DNA of 64,000 bases, taken from an uncultured Lachnospiraceae bacterium (GTDB lineage: Bacteria; Bacillota; Clostridia; Lachnospirales; Lachnospiraceae). The notes beneath the pieces are model-generated. The model was not told where the DNA came from, searched no databases, and saw only the letters and a list, made by a program, of their open reading frames with translations. The position numbers and the translations under genes are program-made. Every line of letters begins with the position of its first letter. The first letter of the stretch is position 1. The stretch lies in assembly GCA_910578115.1 (NCBI GenBank), contig CAJTPO010000016.1:1-64000 (forward strand), read 5' to 3'. This document shows positions 16,396 to 25,668 of the stretch, one piece after another.

Positions 16396-16597
16396 AATAG
16401 AATAATCCTCCTTCATGTAGCAACCCATGACCCGGTGCCATACAGCCCGGTCAAAATCCATATTTAATTAATATATCATAATTTTCTCCCTCTTAAAAGA
16501 GTTTCGAAAAAATTTCATTACGATTCACCTGTTGCCTAATATGACAAACAATGTTAAAATATTATCTATATTCAGAAAGCATCCGGGAGGTAGTTTT

Positions 16598-17074
16598 ATG
16601 AGCACATTAACCATTGTTTTGACAGTTATTCTGGTGGTTCTGCTTATCGCTGTAGTCGTACTTTATTTTCTTGGCCGAAAGGCACAGAAGAAACAGGAAG
16701 AACAGCAGGCACAAATCGATGCCATGAAGCAGACGGTTTCCATGCTGATCATCGACAAGAAACGCATGAAAATGAAAGATGCCGGGCTTCCACAGGCAGT
16801 GATACAGCAGACGCCGAAATGGCTTCGCGGTTCCAAACTCCCTATTGTTAAAGCTAAAGTGGGTCCACAGATCATGTCTCTGATCAGTGAAGAGAAGATC
16901 TTTGATTCCATACCGGTGAAGAAGGAAGTGAAGGCCGTAGTCAGCGGCATCTACATCACCGATGTCAGAGGACTGCACGGCAAGCCTGTCGTAGTTGAAC
17001 AGAAGAAAAAAAGCAAATTCAAGCAGCTTGTAGAACGCGCACAGGAGAAAGCAGGAGCCAAACCTGTTAAATAA
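16598..17074 (+). CDS. Conserved hypothetical protein, single N-terminal membrane helix
   Basis: A 158-residue protein with one strong N-terminal transmembrane helix (about residues 4-28), a charged Q/E/K helix (30-48), and a compact basic C-terminal region ending in a Lys-rich tail. I do not recognise a named domain. GGGAGG precedes the ATG at 16598. It is the only plus-strand gene between the PPIase and DUF1934 genes and ends at a strong hairpin. An upstream in-frame ATG at 16532 lacks a ribosome binding site. Confidence 0.65.
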   Translation: MSTLTIVLTVILVVLLIAVVVLYFLGRKAQKKQEEQQAQIDAMKQTVSMLIIDKKRMKMKDAGLPQAVIQQTPKWLRGSKLPIVKAKVGPQIMSLISEEKIFDSIPVKKEVKAVVSGIYITDVRGLHGKPVVVEQKKKSKFKQLVERAQEKAGAKPVK

Positions 17075-17089
17075 TCGGAACCAAAAGAC

Positions 17090-17111
17090 ACAGCCCTCTT
17101 CGGAGGGCTGT
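17090..17111. terminator. Terminator hairpin with UUCG tetraloop
   Basis: A perfect 9-bp stem ACAGCCCTC/GAGGGCTGT with the stable TTCG loop, 15 bp after a plus-strand stop and 12 bp before a minus-strand stop. It probably acts in both directions. The minus-strand side has TTTT a few bases after the stem. Confidence 0.7.
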
Positions 17112-17123
17112 CAGTTCAATTTC

Positions 17124-17573
17124 TTAATTCAAGGAAAATCCGCTGTTTTGTTTGGACGCAATGTTGATTTTAATATGACAGTCTGACAGAAATTCATAAT
17201 TGACGTCAAGCGCATACTCCACATCAACAACAATATTCTCCTGTTCTTCTTCAATCTGTATCTTCTTCGTGTCGATCCCGATCAGAATCTGTCCGAAAGG
17301 CGTGTTATAATTCGTCAGATTCTTTTTATTTTCCTGAAACACCATATGGACATTCACCAGCCCGCTGCGGCTTATTTCCAGCATATGCTCACTGAATTTC
17401 AGCCTGTTTTTTGTCGGCTGGTTAAATCCCTCCAGCATCTCTTCATAGAGTACATAGTGCCTGTCATTTTTCTTATAATAATCACCGACTACCACCGTCT
17501 CGATCAGATCCGAGTCTTCCCCCCTCTGATCAAATTGCAGCCCCTTCATTGTCAGCAGCACTTCCCGTGTCAT
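17124..17573 (-). CDS. DUF1934 (YwiB-like) calycin-fold protein
   Basis: A 149-residue cytoplasmic beta-rich protein matching DUF1934/YwiB in length and in the pattern of strands. Family knowledge gives only a lipocalin-like barrel of unknown ligand. Its start overlaps the stop of the MATE gene upstream by 4 bp (ATGA), so the two are translationally coupled and probably act together. Confidence 0.7.
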   Translation of the reverse strand: MTREVLLTMKGLQFDQRGEDSDLIETVVVGDYYKKNDRHYVLYEEMLEGFNQPTKNRLKFSEHMLEISRSGLVNVHMVFQENKKNLTNYNTPFGQILIGIDTKKIQIEEEQENIVVDVEYALDVNYEFLSDCHIKINIASKQNSGFSLN

Positions 17574-18952
17574 ATATCGCTTCCCACCTTCCCGAGCGCT
17601 TCCTCTTCCTGCCCTCTATATCCTCTGATCTTCACGAAATAACTGGTAACCAGAATCACATCCGCCCCGGTCCATGCCAGGATCTCCGCATAGAAGATTC
17701 CATTCTGCCCCATAAGTATCGGCAGCAGCAGCGCACTCAGCGTTCTCATGATAAACTCCGCAACGCCCGACAACATGGGAAGAACCGTATTGCCCATCCC
17801 CTGGATCGCGGAACGCAGTACATGCAGAAGATACAGGATCGGGAGACAGATACTCATGATGGCCAGATAGTAATAGGCAACCTTCATGGTCATCTCATAT
17901 TCCTCCGGCGTACCGGAAATAAAGAGACTCAGTATATACTTACCGCCAAGAAGCATGATCACAGCAATTATAACTGCCGTAACGGTTCCGATCACAACTG
18001 CCGACCGCACCCCCTGCCTGATCCGTCTGATCTTACCGGCCCCCAGATTCTGTCCAACATAGGTGACCATGGCATAGCCATAGGAAGTCGCCGCGATCTC
18101 CAGCAGGCCGTAGAGCTTGTTTGTCGCCGTAAACCCGGCAATAAATATAACCCCAAAGCCATTGACAACAGACTGTACGATCATACCTCCCACCGCAATG
18201 ATCCCATTCTGAAACGCCATCGGCGAACCAAGAAAAAGAAGCTTCCTTGTCATACCCTGATGCAGCCCAAAATCAGACCGCGTGAAGGAAAGCATCTCAA
18301 TCTTCCGAATATGGTAAATACAGAAAAATGCCGAAACAAGCTGTGCGATCAGCGTCGCGGCTGCCGCTCCTGCAATGCCCATATGAAAGCCGAAAACAAA
18401 CAGGATATCCAGCAAAATATTGGTAAAAGAAGCCACAATCATGGCATTTAACGGCGTTCTGCCGTCCCCCAGCGCACGCAGTATGCAGGCCAGAAGATTA
18501 TACAGCATCACGATAGGAATGCCCGCAAACATGATCCGCAAATACAAAGACGCATTTCCCAGGATATCCGCCGGTGTCTGTAAGACATGCAGAACCGGCA
18601 TCACCACAGCCTGTCCCACAAGCGTCAAAATAATCATGAAGATCGCCGACAGACACACCGAATTGCCGATGACCCTGCGCAGCATGTCCTCATGCTTTGC
18701 CCCAAACTCCTGCGCCATCAGAATGCCGAATCCCTGTGTAAGTCCCTGAATAATGCCCAGTATCATCCAGTTCAGCCAGTCTGCAGCTCCTAAAGCCGCC
18801 AGTGCCTGTACACCGAGTCCCTTGCCGACCACCATCGTATCCACGACCGTATACAGCTGCTGAAAAATATTGCCCGCCATCAGAGAAAACGCAAATGACA
18901 GTATAAGCGGCGTCGGCTTTCCCTCCGTCATCTTCCTGATATGAGTACTCAT
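17570..18952 (-). CDS. MATE family efflux transporter
   Basis: A 460-residue polytopic protein with twelve predicted helices. The N-terminal motif (PLILSFAFSLMAGNIFQQLY, then VVDTMVVGK) is typical of clostridial MATE proteins of the MepA/DinF side. The substrate is unknown. The ATG is preceded by the recurrent leader motif GCTTCGGAATGGAAG. It overlaps the DUF1934 gene by 4 bp. Confidence 0.85.
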   Translation of the reverse strand: MSTHIRKMTEGKPTPLILSFAFSLMAGNIFQQLYTVVDTMVVGKGLGVQALAALGAADWLNWMILGIIQGLTQGFGILMAQEFGAKHEDMLRRVIGNSVCLSAIFMIILTLVGQAVVMPVLHVLQTPADILGNASLYLRIMFAGIPIVMLYNLLACILRALGDGRTPLNAMIVASFTNILLDILFVFGFHMGIAGAAAATLIAQLVSAFFCIYHIRKIEMLSFTRSDFGLHQGMTRKLLFLGSPMAFQNGIIAVGGMIVQSVVNGFGVIFIAGFTATNKLYGLLEIAATSYGYAMVTYVGQNLGAGKIRRIRQGVRSAVVIGTVTAVIIAVIMLLGGKYILSLFISGTPEEYEMTMKVAYYYLAIMSICLPILYLLHVLRSAIQGMGNTVLPMLSGVAEFIMRTLSALLLPILMGQNGIFYAEILAWTGADVILVTSYFVKIRGYRGQEEEALGKVGSDI

Positions 18953-19066
18953 TCTTTTCTTCCATTCCGAAGCGTTTATCTATCGTCTTTCTGTCCTCCA
19001 TGCCATTGCTGTGCAAGATCTCGGGTCAATACGGAGAATGCCTCATATTCTGTCATCATTTACTGC

Positions 19067-19906
19067 TCAATACGCTTCTATATTAATTACCTTCGCAGAT
19101 AATATCCCGTAAGTCAAGATGGAGTTTGCAAACTTCTGAAATTTATCCGCCGCATCACTGACAAAGAATCGATACAATTCCGTCCCCAGCCCCGGCCTGT
19201 GATCGCTCTCCAGACCCATTTCCTGCAGGAGCATTTTCAGCTCATGGGCCGTCTCATAGGCGGGATTAACCAAAGTAACATCCGTCCCCATAGTCCTGCC
19301 CACCGTAGAGCGGATCAGCGGATAATGTGTGCAGCCCAGGATCAGCGTATCAATTCCTACATCGATCAATTCAGTCAAATATCTTTTGGCAATCTCGTCC
19401 GTCACAGGGTCCTCCCACAGCCCCTCCTCCACAAGGGGCACAAAGAGCGGGCAGGCCTTGCCCAGGACCGTTGCATTCGCATCATTTTCCTTTATGTATC
19501 GGTTATAAATACCGCTGCCTATCGTCGCCTCCGTAGCAATAACGCCTATCTTCCCATTCCGGGTTGCCCTGATCGCCGCCCTCGCTCCGGATTTAATCAC
19601 TCCGATAATCGGGACATCCGCTTCCTTTTCCAGTACCTCCAACGCATAAGCGCTTGCCGAATTACACGCGACAACAATGGCTTTCACCTGCTGTGTCTGC
19701 AGAAAGCGCACGATCTGTTCGGAAAACTTAATAATCGTCTCCCTGGATTTATTTCCATAGGGAACCCGCGCCGTATCACCAAAATATACGATCCGCTCAT
19801 TGGGCAGCTGCCGCATGATTTCCCTCGCCACGGTCAATCCGCCCACTCCCGAATCAAAAACCCCTATGGGCCTGTTGTTCAAAATATCCTGCTCCCTTTC
19901 ACACAT
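19067..19906 (-). CDS. murI: Glutamate racemase
   Basis: A 279-residue enzyme making D-glutamate for peptidoglycan. The two catalytic cysteines are in VVACNSASA (Cys81) and LGCTHYP (about Cys190). The N-terminal GVFDSGVGGLTV is diagnostic. I start at 19906, where GGAGG sits 5-6 nt upstream; the ATG four codons earlier would put that site inside the gene. The 97-residue membrane protein gene lies 39 bp upstream and is probably cotranscribed. Confidence 0.95.
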   Translation of the reverse strand: MCEREQDILNNRPIGVFDSGVGGLTVAREIMRQLPNERIVYFGDTARVPYGNKSRETIIKFSEQIVRFLQTQQVKAIVVACNSASAYALEVLEKEADVPIIGVIKSGARAAIRATRNGKIGVIATEATIGSGIYNRYIKENDANATVLGKACPLFVPLVEEGLWEDPVTDEIAKRYLTELIDVGIDTLILGCTHYPLIRSTVGRTMGTDVTLVNPAYETAHELKMLLQEMGLESDHRPGLGTELYRFFVSDAADKFQKFANSILTYGILSAKVINIEAY

Positions 19907-19945
19907 GCCAACCTCCATGATCTTTATGCGGAATCCGGGCGGCTT

Positions 19946-20239
19946 TCAATCTGCGGATTTATGCCGGAACCATTCCTGCTCCTCCAGCCATTCCAACAAT
20001 CGGCTCCGGATAACAATCTCGTCTCCCGCCGCATCTAAAATATCCCTGTAATCCGCGTCCCCCGCCGCTTTCTCTTCACCGTCCGTCACAACAATCTGTT
20101 GAAAAGTATCCTCCGTAAAGCAAAGCTCCGGATAGAGAACTCCCCACCAGATCAGGGCAAATATTCCTGTCACCAGCGCCCGCAGGCGCAGATCGCAATA
20201 TCCGCTCCAGACTATCTGCTTCATGCGCTTCTTCCACAT
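19946..20239 (-). CDS. Small membrane-anchored protein
   Basis: A 97-residue protein with one hydrophobic helix (about residues 18-38) after a basic N-terminus, then an acidic C-terminal domain. No family recognised. GGAG lies about 10 nt before the ATG. It is immediately upstream of murI, suggesting a shared transcript, but nothing shows its role. Confidence 0.55.
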   Translation of the reverse strand: MWKKRMKQIVWSGYCDLRLRALVTGIFALIWWGVLYPELCFTEDTFQQIVVTDGEEKAAGDADYRDILDAAGDEIVIRSRLLEWLEEQEWFRHKSAD

Positions 20240-20342
20240 GCAATCACACTCCTCTCCACCGCCTCACCCGGCTGTTATAAGGAGTGTAACCGTTTTATAC
20301 TTAACTATTCGGACTGCGTCCGAATTGTTACCAAATCCGCAT

Positions 20343-21053
20343 TTATACTCTGTTCCTTATTCTCTTCTTTCCCGCATTTTCCTGTTCCAGCCTGATCTGT
20401 CTGATAATAGATTTCTCCTGATTATCGATATGCAGTCTGGCGGCCTCGGCCGCTTTCGCTTTGTCCCTTTTCACTATGCTTTCATATATCATTCTATGCT
20501 CATTCACCAGATTATCATGCCGACTTTCATCCTTGATATATTCAAAACGATAGCGGTACATCTGCTCCGATAGATTATTGATCAGCTGTATCAGCCTCTC
20601 ATTGCCGGTGGCCTGTACAATGATATCATGCAGCGCCACATCCGCCGCTGCGATCGTTGCCGCATCCTCCGTGGAAGTGGCATATTCAAACTTATCACAG
20701 GCCTGTTTCAACTTCTCCATTCCTTCATCGCTGATCCTGTCGCAGGCCAGCTCCGCACAGAGCGCATCCAGTGCACGCCGTACCTCCAATACATCCTTCA
20801 GACTCTTCTCCGTGATCTGCGCCACCTCTGCCCCACGGCGCGGGATCATGATCACCAGCCCTTCCAGCTCCAGTTTACGGATCGCCTCCCTGATCGGTGT
20901 TCTGCTGACTCCCAGCTTGTTGGCCAGATGAATTTCCATCAGCCGTTCACCCGGCTTCAATTCCCCAGTCAATATGGCCTTGCGCAGGGTATTGAACACA
21001 ACATCTCTTAAAGGAAGAAATTCATTCATTACCATTTCAAAATTAGCCCCCAT
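20343..21053 (-). CDS. GntR family regulator, FadR/FCD type
   Basis: A 236-residue repressor with an N-terminal winged helix (about residues 8-72, with LGVSRTPIREAIRKLE as recognition region) and a C-terminal helical FCD domain with ligand/metal-binding positions (an Asp/His pattern, D...LH...H). The ligand is unknown. It lies downstream of ispE on the same strand. A TTGTATACAA palindrome, a good match to FadR-type sites, lies at the ispE promoter, which suggests autoregulation. I start at 21053 with AAGGGGG upstream; a start at 21032 is possible. Confidence 0.8.
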   Translation of the reverse strand: MGANFEMVMNEFLPLRDVVFNTLRKAILTGELKPGERLMEIHLANKLGVSRTPIREAIRKLELEGLVIMIPRRGAEVAQITEKSLKDVLEVRRALDALCAELACDRISDEGMEKLKQACDKFEYATSTEDAATIAAADVALHDIIVQATGNERLIQLINNLSEQMYRYRFEYIKDESRHDNLVNEHRMIYESIVKRDKAKAAEAARLHIDNQEKSIIRQIRLEQENAGKKRIRNRV

Positions 21054-21201
21054 ACAACCAGATTCCCCCTTCCTTCTCACAATCGCCCGTCAGCTCCATA
21101 ATCAGCTTTCCCCAATACACTGTCCGTCTCCGAAACAGGATACTGACCTTGGCAACAATCCGCTCCTCGTCCTCCTTAAACAAAGACCACGCTGCAGGCA
21201 G

Positions 21202-22083
21202 CTACTTGGCTCGTTGCTCGCGGGAATAAAAAGTCGTCACAAAAATCTGCTTCGCCAGCAGACCGTGTTCCACAGCTTCCGCAGCCCGCCTGGCCGTCTC
21301 CTCTTCCCTGAAAATACCAAACACTGTCGGCCCGCTGCCGCTCATCAGCGCATTCTCAGCCCCCTGCTTTCTGAGCAGCTCCTTGATCTCTTCAATCACC
21401 GGATATGCCTTCACCGTAACGGTCTCCAGTACATTGCCGAGTTTGTCTGTAATCCCGTGGAAATCCCCTTTCTGCAGCGCATCAATCATGCCGTCTATAT
21501 CCGGATGCCAGGTTAATCTGTCCGCATGCAGATTTCCATAGACAAAAGCCGTGGAAACATTGATATCCGGTTTGGCGATCACAAGATACGCCGCCGGTGG
21601 CGCAGGCAGCGGTGTCAGGATCTCCCCGATCCCTTCCGACAGCATGGTGCCGCCCGCGAGGCAGTAAGGAATGTCCGCCCCCAGCCTGACCCCCAGCGCC
21701 TGCAGTTCCGGAAGGGAATACCCCATATCAAAAAGTTCATTCAGCCCGCGCAGCGCCGCCGCCGCATCGGCACTGCCGCCCGCCATTCCGGCGGCAATGG
21801 GAATCCGCTTCGTCAGCTTGATGTTCACGCCCTCCGTAATCTTCTTTTCCTGAAACAGCAGCTCTGCCGCCCTGTAGATCAGGTTGTCGTTACCAGTCGG
21901 CAGTTCACTGTTGTCCGTACACAGTTCTATCCCCGGCTGCTTTCTTTTCTCCAGCACGAGCTCATCATAAATATCCACTGTCTGCATGATCATCTTCACT
22001 TCATGATACCCGTCCGCCCTGCGCCGCAGCACATCCAGACCGATATTGATCTTCGCATATGCCCTCTGTGTCGTCTTATCCAT
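21202..22083 (-). CDS. ispE: 4-diphosphocytidyl-2-C-methyl-D-erythritol kinase
   Basis: A 293-residue GHMP kinase of the non-mevalonate isoprenoid pathway, phosphorylating CDP-methylerythritol. The N-terminal AYAKINIGLDVL and the ATP-binding PIAAGMAGGSADAAAAL (about residues 92-108) are diagnostic. The C-terminal MSGSGPTVFGIF fits too. The ATG at 22083 follows AAAGGTGG; a GTG at 22098 is unlikely. It has its own sigma-A-like promoter and precedes the GntR gene. Confidence 0.93.
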   Translation of the reverse strand: MDKTTQRAYAKINIGLDVLRRRADGYHEVKMIMQTVDIYDELVLEKRKQPGIELCTDNSELPTGNDNLIYRAAELLFQEKKITEGVNIKLTKRIPIAAGMAGGSADAAAALRGLNELFDMGYSLPELQALGVRLGADIPYCLAGGTMLSEGIGEILTPLPAPPAAYLVIAKPDINVSTAFVYGNLHADRLTWHPDIDGMIDALQKGDFHGITDKLGNVLETVTVKAYPVIEEIKELLRKQGAENALMSGSGPTVFGIFREEETARRAAEAVEHGLLAKQIFVTTFYSREQRAK

Positions 22084-22226
22084 AATAGAGGATTCCACCT
22101 TTCTCCGAAATGCATGTTCTATTTTACTCTTTTGCTCTGTCTCTGCGCGCCTTTTCCCGCAGACTCAGTTCCTTCTTAAATGATATGATGATCCGGTGTG
22201 TCGTATTTTATCCACCGGATTGCATT

Positions 22227-22278
22227 TTGTATACAAGGATTGTACTTAATTATATACAATAAGCGCATATTTCGTCAA
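22227..22278 (-). promoter_or_regulatory. ispE-gntR promoter with GntR-type operator
   Basis: On the minus strand TTGACG (22278-22273) and TATAAT (22254-22249) are separated by 18 nt, a near-consensus sigma-A promoter. Just downstream of the expected transcription start (about 22242) lies the perfect palindrome TTGTATACAA (22227-22236). This fits the FadR-subfamily T-GT-AC-A pattern. A partial second site overlaps the -10. The arrangement predicts repression by the GntR protein encoded at the end of this transcript. Confidence 0.65.
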
Positions 22279-22307
22279 GGTTCATCCCGGATCTCTGTCA
22301 GCAACTT

Positions 22308-22332
22308 AAAAATCCCGGCTTAACCCGGGATT
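22308..22332 (-). terminator. Rho-independent terminator of the ABC-sulfatase operon
   Basis: Arms AATCCCGG and CCGGGATT with a 6-nt loop, followed on the minus strand by TTTTT. It lies about 50 bp after the sulfatase stop at 22381. Confidence 0.8.
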
Positions 22333-22380
22333 CTTAACTTACCTGTTGAAGATGATTTTATCGCAGCATAAAATGTATTC

Positions 22381-23856
22381 CTATCTGGCGGCTCTCACCC
22401 CCAGTCTCCTGTACTGCTCGGCCGGCGCCTCTGCTTCCTGCATCCCGGCCACCAGTTTTTTACACATTTCAGTTTCTTTTGCCGCATCCTTTAAGTTGTG
22501 AAGCTGTTCGTAATCGGTCTCCAGATCATAGAGACAGGATTCCATGACATACTCGATATTGCCCGAGTAATCTTCCGAAAACAGAACCGGAATCCTGTAA
22601 ACCGGATACCGTGTATAGGGAAGGAACCTTCCCATCTCTATCGCCTCCGCATACCGCTCGTCAAAATATCTCCAGCAGGTGGAAGGAATCCCACAGTACT
22701 GATATAGAGGCCCATTTTCTCTGCTTGCCGGTGCTCTGAAGTAAGTATATCTGCCATCATAAACATTGACTGCCCGGCCAAACCAGCCATAGATCACCTG
22801 TTCCCTGGGACTGTTCTTTTTCCTGACAACGTCCAGAAGACTCATGCCTTTGACCCGATCCGGCACAGCACAGCCGTGATGCTGCAATATCGTCGGCATA
22901 AGGTCTATATTCTGTGTCAGCTCCTTAATCCTTTTCCCTGCTTCCTTCCCGCCGGGGAAATGGATCATCAGCGGAATATGCGCCATTTCATTATACGCGT
23001 GCATAATATTTTTCCCTGTAAAGCCATGCTCTCCCAGCATATGCCCGTGATCCGTTGTAAAAATGATCAACGTATCTTCATACATCCCGTTATCTTTCAA
23101 GGTCTGCAGCAATCTCCCAAACCAGTGGTCCGCCATGCTCAGCGTTCCGAGGTAGCACTTTTCCAGATGCTCCACCGCGTCCGCAGGCTCCGTCACCTCC
23201 GCATAGCTGGGCCAGCAGAATTCTCTGCCCTTATAATCATCCTCATACATTCTGTGATACTTTTCCGGGCAATCGAACGGCTCATGCGGATCAAAGCTTT
23301 CCACCATAAGAAAGAAATCATCCGCTCCCCTGTTTTGTTCCACCCACTCACAGGCCGAACGGAAGGTTCTCGGTGAAGGATACTCCTCCTCCGTGACAAA
23401 TCGGGTTCTGTTCAGCAGATACTGGGAGGATTTCTTCCCATAGCTTTCCGGATCAACCGGCGGCTGCTCCACACGCGAAATCCAGGTATCAAATTCCTGT
23501 CCCCTGTGGTATTCCCACGTATTGAACAGATAACAGTAATTCTCACCCCCGATCTCAAAATAATGCGTATGATCGGTCGTGATATGCGTAAATACACCGT
23601 TCTGCCGCAGCACCTGTGGCAGCGTGATATCAAAGGGTTCAATCCCACCCCAGCCTCTTTCCAAAAACTGCATTCTCCCTGTAAAAATATCTCTCCTCGC
23701 CGGCATACAGGGCGCCGACCCGATAAAATGATTATCGTAGACAGCACAGTCTGCTGAAAAAGCATCTATATTGGGTGTGATTCCCTTCGCCATTTCGTTA
23801 TATGTCCTTAAATATCTTCGATTCAATGTATCCATCAATATCAATACTGTTTTCAT
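22381..23856 (-). CDS. Cytoplasmic sulfatase 1 (FGly, Cys type)
   Basis: A 491-residue S1-type sulfatase. The signature CMPAR (Cys50, C-x-P-x-R) is the site turned into formylglycine, and FTTDHGHMLGEHG carries metal-binding Asp and His. No signal peptide: the protein starts MKTVLILMDTLN, directly with the first metal-binding strand. The Cys form needs an anaerobic maturase, which is at 31558-32697. It is the last gene of a solute-binding protein/permease/permease operon, so the substrate is probably imported by that system. The start at 23856 has a purine-rich site; the longer frame runs back into the upstream permease gap. The sulfated substrate is unknown. Confidence 0.85.
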   Translation of the reverse strand: MKTVLILMDTLNRRYLRTYNEMAKGITPNIDAFSADCAVYDNHFIGSAPCMPARRDIFTGRMQFLERGWGGIEPFDITLPQVLRQNGVFTHITTDHTHYFEIGGENYCYLFNTWEYHRGQEFDTWISRVEQPPVDPESYGKKSSQYLLNRTRFVTEEEYPSPRTFRSACEWVEQNRGADDFFLMVESFDPHEPFDCPEKYHRMYEDDYKGREFCWPSYAEVTEPADAVEHLEKCYLGTLSMADHWFGRLLQTLKDNGMYEDTLIIFTTDHGHMLGEHGFTGKNIMHAYNEMAHIPLMIHFPGGKEAGKRIKELTQNIDLMPTILQHHGCAVPDRVKGMSLLDVVRKKNSPREQVIYGWFGRAVNVYDGRYTYFRAPASRENGPLYQYCGIPSTCWRYFDERYAEAIEMGRFLPYTRYPVYRIPVLFSEDYSGNIEYVMESCLYDLETDYEQLHNLKDAAKETEMCKKLVAGMQEAEAPAEQYRRLGVRAAR

Positions 23857-23878
23857 AAACTTTCCCTTTCCCTCTCTG

Positions 23879-24745
23879 TTATCCTTTAATTCCGGTTGTG
23901 ACGATTCCCTCCACGAAGTATTTCTGCATAAATACATACATCACAAGAAGCGGGAGCATGATCAGGGTAGTGGCTGCCATCAGATAATTCCACTGTGTAA
24001 TGAACTCCTCCTTAAAAACGCTCAATGCAAGCTGCACCGTCCACATATTCTTTCGCGTTGTAATGATCAACGGCCAGGTATACTCATTCCAGGTGCTTGT
24101 CGTTTTAAATACGATCAATGTGGCAAATATAGACTTACTCAGCGGAAGATATATCCTGACAAACGCTCCCATCCTGGACAGTCCGTCTATCTTGGCCGCA
24201 TCATCCAGTGATTTCGGGAAATTCATAAAAAACTGCCGGAACAAAAATACACCGAAAGCCCCCGCAATATAAGGCGCCACCATGCCTGCATAAGTATTGA
24301 CCAGACCGGTCCCTCCCTGCCCCAGAATATTGTTACCTCCCATAAGCGGAAAGTACTTCATCGCCACAAAATTGGGCAGCATGGTAACCTGCTGCGGTAT
24401 CATCATCCCTACAAGTGCCAGCAGAAACAGAAAATCCTTCCCCTTAAACGTCATTCTTGCAAACGCATATCCCGCCAGGGAATTGATCACCAGACTGATG
24501 ACCACGGACAACACTGTGGTATAGAAGGAATTCCAGAAAAACCTCCCCCAATCGGACGACCTCATGGCCTCCACATAATTGGAAAACTGCCAGCGCTCCG
24601 GCCAGAGCCGGAACGCTGCACTTGAAATTTCAGCCGGAGTTTTCAAAGAAGTGGAAACCATAATCAGAAAGGGAATTATGATTATCACACAAAATAAAAG
24701 CATGAATACAAACAAAACGATCCGCGTGCTCTTTTTTATTCTCAT
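23879..24745 (-). CDS. Carbohydrate ABC transporter permease, MalG type
   Basis: A 288-residue inner membrane protein with six predicted helices. The EAA loop near residues 185-205 (DDAAKIDGLSRMGAFVRIYLP) contacts the ATPase. It is the second permease of a sugar importer (CUT1 family). No ATPase gene is present in the locus; a shared MsmX-type ATPase elsewhere is the usual solution in Firmicutes. It starts 12 bp after the previous permease. Confidence 0.88.
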   Translation of the reverse strand: MRIKKSTRIVLFVFMLLFCVIIIIPFLIMVSTSLKTPAEISSAAFRLWPERWQFSNYVEAMRSSDWGRFFWNSFYTTVLSVVISLVINSLAGYAFARMTFKGKDFLFLLALVGMMIPQQVTMLPNFVAMKYFPLMGGNNILGQGGTGLVNTYAGMVAPYIAGAFGVFLFRQFFMNFPKSLDDAAKIDGLSRMGAFVRIYLPLSKSIFATLIVFKTTSTWNEYTWPLIITTRKNMWTVQLALSVFKEEFITQWNYLMAATTLIMLPLLVMYVFMQKYFVEGIVTTGIKG

Positions 24746-24757
24746 CGTCTTCTCCCC

Positions 24758-25645
24758 CTATCCAATATCCAAATCCTGTCCCTGATTGCCATACCGAAAA
24801 TTTAACAGCGTAAAGACAAGGATAATAAGTAACAGAAACACCGCTTCCGCGGCACCATAGCCCATCCGATATTCCGTAAAGGCCCTTGTATAGATCTGAT
24901 GCACGATCGTAGTCGTTGCATTCATGGGACCGCCGCCAGTCATGACATTCACCTGCTCAAATACATTAAACGCATTGATCACACCCGTAATCACGATAAA
25001 GAAAGTTACCGGCCTCAGCATGGGTATTGTAATGCTGAAAACCTTCTGCAGACAGCCCGCGCCGTCTATCGATGCCGCCTCATACAGATAGGAAGGAATA
25101 TTATTCAATCCGGCAATATATAACGTCATATAATAGCCGATCCCCTTCCACACTCCCATAACGATCATGGCTCCCAGAGCCAGTTTCTCATCGTACAGCC
25201 ATTGTCTGGCTTCCAGACCCAGTGTCTCCAGCATTACGTTAAATACACCGTTTGTCGGATCGTACAGCCAAAGCCACACCATAGACATGGATACCATCGA
25301 GGTGACATACGGCAGATAGATAAAGCCTCTGAAAAAACGGGTTCCCCAAAGTGCGGCACTGTTTAACGCCAATGCCAGAACAAACCCCAAAACAAGCGTC
25401 ATAAACACCGTAAATATTACATAGATCAATGTATTCAGCACTGATTTCCAAAACAAACCGTCATGAGCCAGCACAAAATAATTCTTCAACCCGACAAAAG
25501 AGATAGTTTTCAAGTTAAAGTCTGTAAAGCTCAGGGTAATGTTGACAACAATCGGAAGCAGTACAAACAGAAGAAAAAACATATAGTATGGAGCAATAAA
25601 CCAATAAGCACACCGGTCGATTGTAACGTCCTTTTTCTTTTTCAT
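24758..25645 (-). CDS. Carbohydrate ABC transporter permease, MalF type
   Basis: A 295-residue protein with six predicted helices and an EAA loop (EAASIDGAGCLQKVFSITIP, near residue 195). First permease of the CUT1 importer. The ATG at 25645 is preceded by a G-rich site; an upstream in-frame start at 25660 is less well spaced. It lies between the solute-binding protein and the second permease. Confidence 0.88.
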   Translation of the reverse strand: MKKKKDVTIDRCAYWFIAPYYMFFLLFVLLPIVVNITLSFTDFNLKTISFVGLKNYFVLAHDGLFWKSVLNTLIYVIFTVFMTLVLGFVLALALNSAALWGTRFFRGFIYLPYVTSMVSMSMVWLWLYDPTNGVFNVMLETLGLEARQWLYDEKLALGAMIVMGVWKGIGYYMTLYIAGLNNIPSYLYEAASIDGAGCLQKVFSITIPMLRPVTFFIVITGVINAFNVFEQVNVMTGGGPMNATTTIVHQIYTRAFTEYRMGYGAAEAVFLLLIILVFTLLNFRYGNQGQDLDIG

Positions 25646-25668
25646 CCAAACCCCCGCCACTTTATCTG

